NCBI GenBank assembly: GCA_031841125.1
Contig: CM063109.1
Coordinates: forward strand, 26,197,321 to 26,261,320
Reading direction: 5' to 3'
DNA: 64,000 bases
Source of the DNA: Acanthococcus lagerstroemiae
Taxonomy: Eukaryota; Arthropoda; Insecta; Hemiptera; Eriococcidae
Shown here: positions 24,901-36,800 of the stretch, piece by piece
Position numbering within the stretch: the first letter of the stretch is position 1
Layout of the letters: every line of letters starts with the position of its first letter
Program-made: the position numbers and the translations under genes
Notes under the pieces: model-generated
What the model saw: only the letters and a program-made list of their open reading frames with translations
The model's database searches: none
What the model was told of the DNA's origin: nothing

Positions 24901-27837
24901 CTATAGGTTTGGAAAGCGGCGGTCTCTTACATCAAACACACCAGAAAAATAGACTAGATATCATATTAATGTACAGAGACTGCAGCTCGTCCAAATCTAC
25001 TTTTCTAAAAGAATTGGAAAATTCTCTTAGGGCCAACGGAGAAACTATTCTCCTGGGTGATATAAATATAGACCTGTACGACCAACATGCCTCCAAGGAT
25101 TATCTAAACCTACTATATTCTTCTGGCTTTACATCTGTTCAAAATTTACCTAGCAGAATTTCAACCTGTATAGATCATGTCATGATCAGGAGTAGAAATA
25201 GATTTAACGCTGAAACCCAAGTGGAAGACATAGGCCTAACAGACCACGCTATAATTCTGCTTAAAGTAACATCCCGGGGCAGATCTGACTTCATATCGAA
25301 TCACAACCCGTTGCGGAAGCAAAATTTTATTAACTATCGAAGGTTGGATACTCTTATAAGCAATTATGATTGGGAGGGATTCAAACTGGAAGACACCCCG
25401 ACTAAGTCCTTTTCAAAATTAACCTCTATCCTAAAAGACCTACAGGAAAAGGCAACCACAACCGGTACATCTCACCAGAGTGGTTACACGAAACTCAGGA
25501 AACCTTGGGCAACAAGGGAAATACACAATCTTAGTAGACAAAAAACGGAAACCTACCTTAACATGAAGGCTAATCCAAATGATGCGGCTCTAAAGACCCA
25601 ATTTAAGGACATCTCTAAAAGAATTAAGCAGGCTGTTAGGAAAGCTAAAATTCATTTCTATAATAACCTACTTGAAAATAACAAAGTACTGGCAAATAGT
25701 AAACGATATCAGTGGCGCTAACAATAGGTCCAGTATACACAAACTAGTAGTTGATGGCAGGGAGTTGCTGGCTGGAAAAAATGATCAGGATATAGCTGAT
25801 GCTTTTAACAAATACTTTCACGAAATTCCTGATAAAATACTACAGAAGTACCAATTAGATCAGGCTAAATTCAACTGCAACCTGGAAAATGATATAGATA
25901 CTCATTGGAAGGACCACCTATGCAACTTTAAAATAACAAACCCTGATGTAAAAAAAGCAATTCAGACCCTGCGAAAGAAATTCTCTAAAGGCATAGACGA
26001 AACAGCTACAGTAACTGTTAAAAACAATATTGATTTATTTACCCAGATCTTACCTCCTCTTTTTAACCAGTCCTTGGAAGCTGGGGAATTTCCAGAGCCC
26101 CTCAAGATGGCGAAGATTATACCCATTTACAAAAAAGGAGACAAGACACAGGTTCAAAATTATAGACCTATATCTCTTCTCTCTACTTTTTCCAAAATTT
26201 TTGAATCAGTGGTGAAAGAAAAACTCGTAAATTTTTTAAATCACATAAATTTTTTCTCTCCAAAACAGTATGGTTTTATGAAAACTAAATCTACTGATCT
26301 GGCTCTCTTCGCCCATATAACTTCTGTGACCGACAGTTTGGAAAAAAATAATGCAACAGTGGGAATTTATCTGGACCTCGAGAAAGCATTTGACACAGTT
26401 GATCATCAAATCCTTGCCTACAAACTAGAAAAGGCTGGAATTGCGGGACCTCTATTCAGCTGGTTCAAATCTTATTTGAATAACAGGCAGCAATGTGTGG
26501 AGCTCAACGACGTAAGGACGCAATCCTTAAGTGTATGCAGTGGCGTGCCGCAGGGTAGTGTTCTCGGTCCAGTGTTATTCAATATTTACCTAAATGACAT
26601 TTTCGAATTACCATTACGGGCCGAGACTCTTGCCTTTGCTGACGACCTGTCATTACTCTATAGTAGCGAAAACCACAACCAAATTAATGAAGCATTCTTC
26701 CACGATCAACGACTATTAACCACATGGTTCCGTGCCAACCGTTTGAGCTTAAACCACAATAAAACTACCTATGTCGTATTTGGCTACAAAACACCCTCGT
26801 GGTCAAGCGACTTAAACTTAACCTTCCACAACCACAGTTCTCCGTTACCATGCAATTGTGAGAAATTAAATCAAACCAAAATGATAACATACCTGGGGCT
26901 CACCATAGACGAAAAGCTGACCTGGCATGACCACTCCATCCAGCTACAGGGGAAACTCAGGAAATTGAATTACCTTTTCTTCCATCTAAGAAATCACTTC
27001 AAAATAAACCACCTACGAAGGATCTACCTCGCCCTATACGAATCGGTCTTAAGCTATGGCATCATACACTGGGGAGGATCATGCCATATACAACCCCTGA
27101 AAGTGCTTCAAAACAAACTAGCAAGGTGTATTTTAAATACTAGCCGTACAGAAAGCGAAAAAATCTTATACGACAGACTCTCAGTCTCGTCCTTCAAAAA
27201 TCTCTATAAGAAACGAATGTTAATGTTTGTATTCAAAAACAAGTTTTTATTCAGAATTTATAATACTATAACAAGAACTCGTTCAGGAGCCGGGCCAACG
27301 TCAGCTTTTCCAGCATGGCGAAAATCGCATTCCAGACTCCAGGCAAGATTTAAAGGATACGAACTCTTCAACAAACTAGTGCCTGCTGCTAGGCGCCTAC
27401 TAAAAATATCTGAATACAAAAAATATATAAACACCATCTATAATTAAAAATTTATACACACATACACTATGTTAAATAAGGAATAAATTCCCACATTGCC
27501 TGCTGACTGCAATTAGATGATTTTTGATTGTGTGAGTCCAACAGGGGCATATCTTCGTCGGTGCCCCCCTCGTTCAAGGCCGCTATCACTCATTGTCTCA
27601 CATTAAACTCTACGTATACTAAAACCAATAAACTAACAAAACACTTAACTTACATGAACACTTTTAAAACGAACTTTAACGTCAATAAATAACGAACAAC
27701 AGTGGATGCAGGCACCGGCGGTAGTAGTAGTAATAATGATAGATCCTCCATTTCGGGCCATGTGGCCCATTAGGAGTATGTTTGAAATTTGAAAATTGTA
27801 ATTTTGCAAATACATCCTTTGATTGATTGATTGATTG

Positions 27838-27890
<53 letters not shown>

Positions 27891-30800
27891 AGTCTTCGTA
27901 GACCTCGTGTAGGGAAAACTGGGGATAGTCTGGACAAGTTTTTTTATTTTGCAAATTACAGACGAACCACTAATCTTATCGACTCATGCTAAAGCTAGTT
28001 TGAAAGAGCACAAAAAACTGAACAATTTCATTGAAAAGGACTTCAAAATTGATGCAATGGAGAGCCACCAAAAATTTTTGAAATTTCATCAACTTGTCCA
28101 GACTATCACCCCCATACCTGGGATAGTCTGGACATGGTTTTTTCCACCACCTAGGTCCTATAAAATGAAAGCATATGACACTAAAAAATTATTTTAGGAT
28201 GCAGATATTCTTTTATTTTGAAAAAAAGTCACGACACAATTAAAAAAAAATTTACAATTTTTTTTGTTTTGGTAAAATAACTAAAATACAAAAACATTAC
28301 TTTAAAAATTTTTTTTTTAAATTTAAAGTGGCAATAATCGCAAGTAAATAAAGCCTCGTCGACTCCAGCGCAAAGTTCATGTACCCATCGACTGCATGAC
28401 AAACACTTTATCCATTGTGAATCTTCACCACGCATATCGTCGGTATAAAGTTCATGGCAAAAATAACATTCAGCATCGGTGCCATTTCCATCACTCTCAT
28501 CACTATCCTGTAATGGCGGCAGTTCATCACTCGAAGATTCTGATTGGGGAGAGGGGGAAGGAATTTTTTTCTTTCGAGGTTTTTTTGTAGTTTTTTTCTC
28601 ATTTTTGGTAACGGGTTTGCCTAAAGAGGTTCCTTCTCCATTTTCAGACGATTTTTTTCCGCGCTTTGCCTGCTCTTTGTGATTTTTCTTCATTCGGTCA
28701 GCTTTTTTATTTTTTTCGACACGTTTGCGTGAAGAGGTTTCTCCATTTTCGAACAATTTTTTTCGGCACATCGCAAGCTCTTTTTCATTTTTCTTATTTT
28801 TTCTCATTTCCGCTAGTTTGGCTCGTTTTTTGGCCACTTTCATTTCTGGAGTGCTGGTGAGTAATTTACTTGACCCAGGTTTACGTTTTCTTCCAACAAC
28901 TTCTTCTCTGGCATCTCGAATTGGTCTAACAGCTTTTAAAATGGAACGAGGTGACGATTTATCTGTAGTACCTGCGGTTGAATGAAGCAGAATCGACACA
29001 TTTGCATCATTATTTTGACCATCGCTAGTTGAAGTCATGTTATTAAGACCATCGGGTAGAGAACTCGTTGTACTACTTCGAACATCACTCGATAAATTCG
29101 TCGTATTATTTTGACAATCGCTTGAAGAAGTCGTCGTATTTTTTGAATCATTACCATCACCATATTTTTGTTTGTTTTTATCCATGTGATCAAAAATTAT
29201 TTTTTTGAATTTCAATCGATCGATTTTCCACAAGCCAGTACTAGAAAAGCCACTAGTAATATTACTATTCGAAAACGCAACACTGAATGGAGACTTCGAA
29301 ATTTCTGGTAAATCTTTCACAGTAACCACCGATCTTGCTGTGGCTAAGAAATCGTGGTGGGCAAATCGCATTGCCTCTTTCAATGGACCGAAAAGGGAAA
29401 CATCTAGCGGTTGAATTAAATTGGTCAGATGTGGCGGAAATGTCAATAAATGCACGTTATTTTCCCTTGCAAGTTTGATTGCACTCAGTGTTGTGTGTGT
29501 GGCGTGGTTATCCATCAAAATTAAAGAAGGGTTCTCTTTCGTTGGATTTACCTGCTTGCAAAAAAATTGTAGAACTTGCAGAAAACCTTCTTCAGTCATC
29601 CAACCAGTCGGTGTAGAAAAGCCAATACTGCCTTCTGGAGCTTGTTTTAGGGCAGTATCGATATCACGTTGCTTCATTTTTTTGAAGACATAGATTGGTG
29701 GTAATGTGTTTCCTATCGCATTTACGAATGCACCGAGAGTAATTTGCACCCCACGTTCTCCACTGGCTGCTCCACCGACTTGTTTTTGCCCTCTCGGTGC
29801 AATTACTTTAGGCGGTGGTACGACTGTATTCAATCCGGTTTCGTCAAAATTATAAATCTGATGAGCATCAAATTCAAATTTGGAAACTACTTCTGTAAAC
29901 CTATCGAAAAAATCATTGATATTATGATTATCAGTAACAGCTCGAATTCTGTGTAAACTTGTATTCTCAGGACGTCTTAAAGAAAGTTCGTGATTTCGGT
30001 GCATGAATCCTCTGTACCACTCTTGAGACGCAGTTTCATTTTTACACCAATTTGAGGGAATTTTCAAGTTCAATAGAGTAGCGAATTTAAAAACTAGTTG
30101 CCTTAACTGCACAGTGGTTAATCCAAAATGTAAATTAGAAGCTTCGATAGCATATAGTGCGAGTGCTTTCTCTTCAGAATCAGAAAAAATTTGTCTCACT
30201 TTAAATTTGTTTCGATCTTGCGCTTCGAAGTGTTGTACAATTTCTTTGGTCAATTCTTCGACGTTGTACAACTTTTTGATGTTTTGTATTCTTAAAGAGA
30301 CGGCAGATTTCGATAAATTTTCTCGTTCGGCAGCCTTACGTATAGTGAGCTTTGGAGGCTCAATCGTTGCTATGATAGCTGAACACATCTTTTCTTCTGG
30401 AAACTTGGAACGCGGATTTGCGGCTTTAGAAACACAGAAACGCCCCATTCTGAAATAAAAACACATTTGAAATCAATTTTATTGATATGACACACTAATA
30501 TACCTAAATTTTTACGAATTTTCAATAAAATTCGATGTCCAGACTATCCCCCAATTTTTTTGTCCAGACTATGGCAGGTATATCATTTTACGTTTGAAAA
30601 TTCGTAAGAATAAGTTGGAAATCAATTGAGGCAAACCAATTAGCGCATCTTGTAGAGAATACTTTAATTTACATATCTTATCTGGCGACGTTTCCAAAAG
30701 AACATTCAGATCACGAATAATTCGCTAAACTACAGCAGATAATTCTCAACAAAATTATCACGAAAACAAATATCACTTCTCACCGCAAGTTGATTAACGG

Positions 30801-33800
30801 TGTCTCCGCGGTTCATAGTGCCAAGTGTAGCTCATCACCCAATGTATCACTAGGTGCCGCCGTCATTTATCAATGCCTCGTCGATTTTGGTGAAAACCCG
30901 TTTGTCCAGATTATCCACCTGTCCAGACTATCCTCAGTCTCCTACAGTGCAGACAAAGTTATATACTTTGTACACCGTCAGGTCAACGTACCCCGTACGC
31001 GGGCATAGATCTTCCCCGTGGTTGCCCAAATTTTGCGATTTTGGGCCACTCTACCCCAGATTATTCCTACTCTTCTTTCGATTTCGTCGCGCCATCTGGT
31101 TGCTGGCTTCCCTATATTCGGAATCCGTGACCTCGAAAACCCCGCTTTCAATCGTTTGTTGTGCTAGGTTATGACACTTTGATTTTTGATAGATTTTGGT
31201 CATCTGCAGGCCCCTTGCCCCCCAAAATTGACGAATTCTGAATTTTTCGTATTTTGTAGGATATGCCCTTTCCAGCAATGTGCATAAAGGCATAACTTTC
31301 CATTTAAGATTTCGAAGTTGGTGGCACGTTACGGCCCCCCTATAAATGGGGAGAAAATTTTTCAAGCCCTAGAGAGACTAGACCGTACCGCGGGAAGATG
31401 GCAATTTGTCCGGCAAAGATCCACCAATCGGTTGGGAAAAGAAATGGGGGGGGGCGGTAACTTTCGTAGAATTCGCTGTATACTTCCAGGGCGGATTGGG
31501 ACAAAAAGTCCTCTCGGGCAACGCCTCGAAAGCGACCTAATTTGATTTTTAGGGTCCCCGGCGACACATGATGTTATGTTCCTTAGTCTATCAACTCCCC
31601 GTGTGGGAACGGATAGTAGAATTTACCTTCGGTTACCCTGTCTGTCGTAAAAGGCGACTAAAGTGACCCTCAAGGGCTTGCAGCTGACAAGCGCGGGTTT
31701 GGCGCACCCGAGGAAGTGTCTTAACTTCTTTCAGTCCCGCGCTCGGAATCATTTTGATCACAGATTTACGGCGTTTTGAGTATGCAATTTTATTAACATT
31801 TCGAGGTGATTAGGATGAGTGTGGAATATTCACGGCGTCGTAATTATGTAATTATATTAACACTTCGGCTATGTTGTTGCTGCATTCGAATTCGAAGTAC
31901 AACATATTATTTTTAACGATGTGACATCCTGATTCGAATTCACGAATATTAGGGTGGATAGAAAAACTTTTTTCTTCCCGACCGATAATTGGGAGTTGTA
32001 TTATTAATGACGAGTGCACATTGAGTTAACTAACTCTTTACAGGCAATACTGATGGAAAAACAAAAGTGACTACAAATGGCGGACAAATAGTAATGATCT
32101 GATGAATATTACAGACTAGTTTTACTAAGAATCCTAGAACTCCTCAGTTTTACTTGCCATCTTCAGAATATCATATTTGCCCTGAGAACTGTGCGGCCGT
32201 TCTAAATACCACGAGCTTTGTGAGAATTTTTTAGTGGTTTGCCAATTTATACAGGTTTTGTCCAGGGTCCGTTTCCCCAGCAGCGCTCATTTCAGATTCG
32301 AAGCTCAAAATTTCAGGATCGTTAGTGCTGGTTAGTGCCGTATAAATTTTCGTTAGTGCTGCCCCCCTCCATACTTTTTAAAAAATTAATTTGGGCGCTG
32401 CTGGGGAAACGGTAGCACCGCCCATGAGGCCTAGTTCACCGAAACACTCATAATCGTTAGTGCTGGTCGGTGCTGTGCAAATTTTCGTTAGTGCAACCAG
32501 CCAACCCCCGCAGTCGCTCACATCCAAATTGCAGGGGACAAAATATAAGAGGCCGAAGTGCCCATGCCAGAATCGAAGCTCAAAATGTCAGGGTCATTAG
32601 GTTTAGGTTAGTACTGCAAACATTTTTGTTAGTGCCGTCCTTCCTTCGCCTTCAACACATGAAGAAATGAATTTGGGCGCTGCTGAGGAACGAAGTAGGA
32701 AGTTATTAGGTAAGGTGAATAAATTAAGAATGTGCAGATGGAGACGGAAGTTGAAGGAATACTAAGGAGGTGGTGAAAACATAGTTCGGACGTTGCAAAA
32801 TGGATCATTCCGTGTATCTAGCCTGGAGGACCAAAACAAAATTTCCGCGAAGGTGGAGGCGCTGGCGACAGGGGATTTCACATTTTTACTACAGTGAAAG
32901 ATAAGGAAACGGTGACAGAAAAAGAGCGGCTAGGGGAGAGGTGGAGGGAAAGATGGACTACCCTGAATCATGTCGAACAAAAAAGGCTTTGGTGACAATA
33001 GGTGATAGTATGTGGTGGAGAAGTAGGGAAATGACATACAAATTGCGGACTGACTCCCAATGAAAGCGCATTACCGGATCAAAAAAGCAATTACGCCCGG
33101 TGTCTCCTACAATGTAGATGTAAGTGACTGCGGGGGTTGACGGGTTGCACTAACGAAAATTTGCACAGCACTAACCAGCACTAACCAGCACTAACGTAGC
33201 ACTAATGAGCCTGAGTGTTTCGGGTGAGCTAAGCCTCATGGTCCCGGGAGCGCCCAAATTCGTTTTTCAAAAGTATGGAAGGGAGCAGCACTAACAAAAA
33301 TTTGTACGGCACTAACCAGCACTAACATCACGCTAACGACACTGACATTTTGAGCTTTTGTTCTGGAATGGGGTCTTCGGTCCCTTATATTATGTCCCCT
33401 ACAGTTTGGATGTAAGTGACTGCGGGGGTTGGCGCGGGTTGCACTAATGAAAATTTGCGCAGCTTACCAGCACTAACGTAGCACTAACGATCCTGAAATT
33501 TTGAGCTTCGAATCTGAGATGGGCGCTGCTGGGGAAACGGACCTTTTTGCCGATTTGCTCTTCTTTTACTTCTTCATTTGAATAATTTCTAATTTGAAAA
33601 ACTATTTGAAAAGAAAATGTTACGTACGTGCGTACTCTGTCTACTCGGGCGAGTAAATACTTCAAGATTCCACCACCGCTAAGGCGGCTCCAAGTGGAGG
33701 TATAACGGGCAGCCATTTTGATTGCAAGAAAAGCATGCACACGATTTCTAATTTTCAACACGAGGCTTGTTTATTTCTTGAAATCAAAATGGCTGTACGT

Positions 33801-36800
33801 TATACCTCCCCTTAGAACTCATTGTGTCCCAATAGAGAGTGAAAACTTTCACAAAAAGGAATTTTGGTGCATATAATCGTTGAATAATTGCAAACTGCGA
33901 TCCAGAAAGTGAAATAAACTGACTCAAAATGGTTGGCCCATCAGTCAAAGAACCCTAGCTAAAGTATGCAGCGAATCAATGTCCCGATTTATATCATTGT
34001 GATCCAATAGAGAGTAATTACTTTCACAAAATGCCATTTTAGTAGATATAATAGCTGTGGGATTACAATTTGTGATCCATAAAGTGAAATAATGCGGGAG
34101 ATAGGGGGTCACCTTGTTTCACTCCTCTTTTGATTTTAAAATTTTTTACCTATTTCGTCCGTACGAATTTTTCCGCTGTTGTTTTCGAGTACATTTCTTT
34201 TATAAGTTTTATCATTTTCTCAATTGCTTGTCAGCCTAAGGCTCTCTAAAGTGCGGATAAGTGAATGGAATCGAAGGCTTTTTGGAAATGGGCCGATACT
34301 CTTTGATGATTCAACGCAATAATAATAAAGGTTCTCTTTTCTCTGAGCGCCCCATTTTATTTGGAAATGATTATACTCGTCAACTCTTTTTCGTTTTCAA
34401 AGGAAACAAATTTATTTGTTGTACTTACGTTCCTTGATAAATTTTTTAATTACAAGACCAAAAGTACTCGTGCATGGGGAAATCATTGAAAACAGCAGCT
34501 TCTTTTAATATAGCGAAAACTTTTTGAACTCATTTATTTCGCTAACGATCGTTGTTTGTGGTTCTCAGTCGCTGATTTTTATTTATACAAGAGAAGAGAT
34601 TATTTTAATGAACGCTATCAAACGTTAGGTGTACCGTTAGTGTAACATCATATTTGTAAATATGGAGATAAACGAATGTTTTCTACTTTCATTTCAGTAT
34701 ATGTGTCACAGTAGTGGTGTTGAACGTGCACTTTCGCTCGCCCCAAACGCACAGAATGGCGCCTTGGGTAAAAAGGGTGTTCATTCACATATTACCGAAG
34801 CTTTTGGTGATGAAAAGGCCGCAGTATCGTTTCGAGCCAAACAAGTAAGTTTCAAGTTTCATCTTTACTATGTAAATAAATGGTTTAGCCAGATGCACCT
34901 CGTATGCCTGATGTAGATGTGCCCAGAACTCCGGTCTGACCTCGATGGGCTATACCTCATTTCTTCATGTGATACCTGTCCCCTCTCCCCCTCCCTCCGG
35001 ACTTGCAGCTCCACGTCAATTTCTATATATTTTTTATGTTTCTTTTTTTTATGTTTTCTTTTTATTTCATTACTTTATTGGTATGCATAATATATTCGTC
35101 AAGTGTACGGGGAGCCCTATTTAATGGTATCTCTGCTGGGGGCTTCACTCCATCTATAAATAAATAAGCATTCTCATACATTAGCAGAGTTTTTTTTTTT
35201 TCTTTCTTTCTTCAGAAATGATAACCCCTCTCCCCAACGGGTTCTTGGCTTACACCACTGCTAATCTAGCATATAAAAGTGTTTGTTTGTTCATTGGCGG
35301 GTGAACTGTAAGCGTTTGGGGGTTCGTACTTTTTGGATGTATAAACCCGGAATAGGTTTTAGGCCCTAAAAAATTTCGGTACCCTAATCAGGAGGGGGCC
35401 ACAAAATTTTGTCCTCTCTGAACCTCCTAATTTTTTTCCGACTTAGACTTTTCGGAAGTGTTTTATATAAAACTTCTTCACTTATGTTGAAATTTGGTAG
35501 CTGTAACTCTTCAGAAATTAATAAGAGTTAGAAATCTGAAATTTTCAAAACGTGCTCAAATTACCTTATTATTACATTTATATCTGATCTAACGCGATCG
35601 CAGTTTACTAATAACGATACTAGCACTCCTACATCAAGTCATGAGTAGCCGAAATTACCACCGGTGTCTGATATTACACTGTAGCGCTCCCACAACAAGT
35701 CGTTATCAGGGTTGGCAATCTGAAACTGAATCTGAATGGGAATCTCGAAGTTTAGGAAATTGTGCTGTCTCTGAAGCCGAATCCAGAAGCTAAGTGTAAT
35801 CACCTTGCGAGGGAAAAACAGTAACTGAAGTTCATAATTGAAGCTGAAACGAAGCAGCAATGTATTAAATTTTAATGGCTTCGGTTTCCGCTTAATGTCA
35901 TACTCTCATACTCTGCCATGATCTGTGATACCGGATTTGGACGTATGTCCACTTGAAAATGTCCCGGAAAAAGTACCTAAAGCTCGCCAGTACTAAGGTA
36001 CAATTAAGTGGACGAGAATTCGAAACTCGGAGCTGAATCCAAAACTGAAGCTGAGGTAATCATACCTATCAGTGAAGCTGTATCCGAAATTGGAAGTACA
36101 ACATAGAAATTTCTGAAGCCAGAACCAAATCTGAAAGATATCCTTCCATCTTGCAATTAGGCTTAATCCGAATCTAAATTCATAATAAGTTTCGGCTTTC
36201 CCAACCCTGGTCATTAGTGGCCGGTATTACCACGAGTGTCCGATATTACCTCAGGTGACAATATTTGAAATCAGTGGTTCAAGGAACCGATAATTTGTTC
36301 GGCATCTTTCCATTTAAGATTTCAAAGTTGGTGATACATTCAAGCCCCCCTGTCCAGGAAGATACATTTTTACCCGAAAATAAACGAGACCTTGTCCCTT
36401 GAAGATCCATTTTGGTACCGTGAAGATTCGACTTGGCTTTCAAAAAGAAATGCGTGAGATGTTGGGAGACACCCGATAGAAGCGAAGCTTTTTTCGCATT
36501 GTGTGAGTAGCTACATCAGTCGGCAGGCGCACTGTTAACGGAGTTGTGGGAGGGGCACTGGTCTACATACGCATTTTCTCTTCCACTGTCTCCTTTCATG
36601 TGGGTGGAGCGTTAGTACGTCACTTCCGTTGTATGTTTACGCGTTCGCGTTCGTCTCATTTTTTCTATGTTAACTACCTATCCTGGACTTGAGTACACAA
36701 GCTTCGCTTCAAACAAGTGGGGCAATTTGTGAAATACCCTGCATAGCCCATACTAACGATTTGAAATTTCTGTGGTACGAATGCATGTTGACTAATGTTG

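Larger units (their letters stand above)
22026..27891 (+). mobile_element. Near-complete CR1/L2-like LINE retrotransposon
   Basis: Non-LTR retrotransposon in the sense orientation of the nAChR gene. Order: 5' leader (about 200 bp), ORF1 (PHD-type zinc finger, coiled coil, RNA-binding core), an extra ORF, ORF2 (APE-type endonuclease, RT), a 3' UTR, then a GATT tail at 27820-27840 running into (ATT)n. No RNase H domain. PHD-type ORF1 plus this RT fits the CR1/L2/Daphne group, though the exact clade needs a tree. Lesions are few (one stop, one frameshift), so it is young. The 5' boundary is inferred from the start of non-microsatellite sequence. Confidence 0.9.

Noticed and set aside
27818..27891. 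CRISPR-like or spacer-repeat array
   Set aside because: Simple microsatellite without spacers; no CRISPR array exists anywhere in the window.
27682..27954. ORF with a long Asn run
   Set aside because: Translation of the (ATT)n tail of the LINE.
28396..30458. Plus-strand ORFs across the transposase region
   Set aside because: Antisense shadows of the intact 745-codon transposase.
34662..34916. Open frame starting with ATG at 34662 as a coding exon
   Set aside because: The neighbouring frame gives the unmistakable nAChR M3 and post-M3 sequence with proper splice sites and phase; this frame is its shadow.
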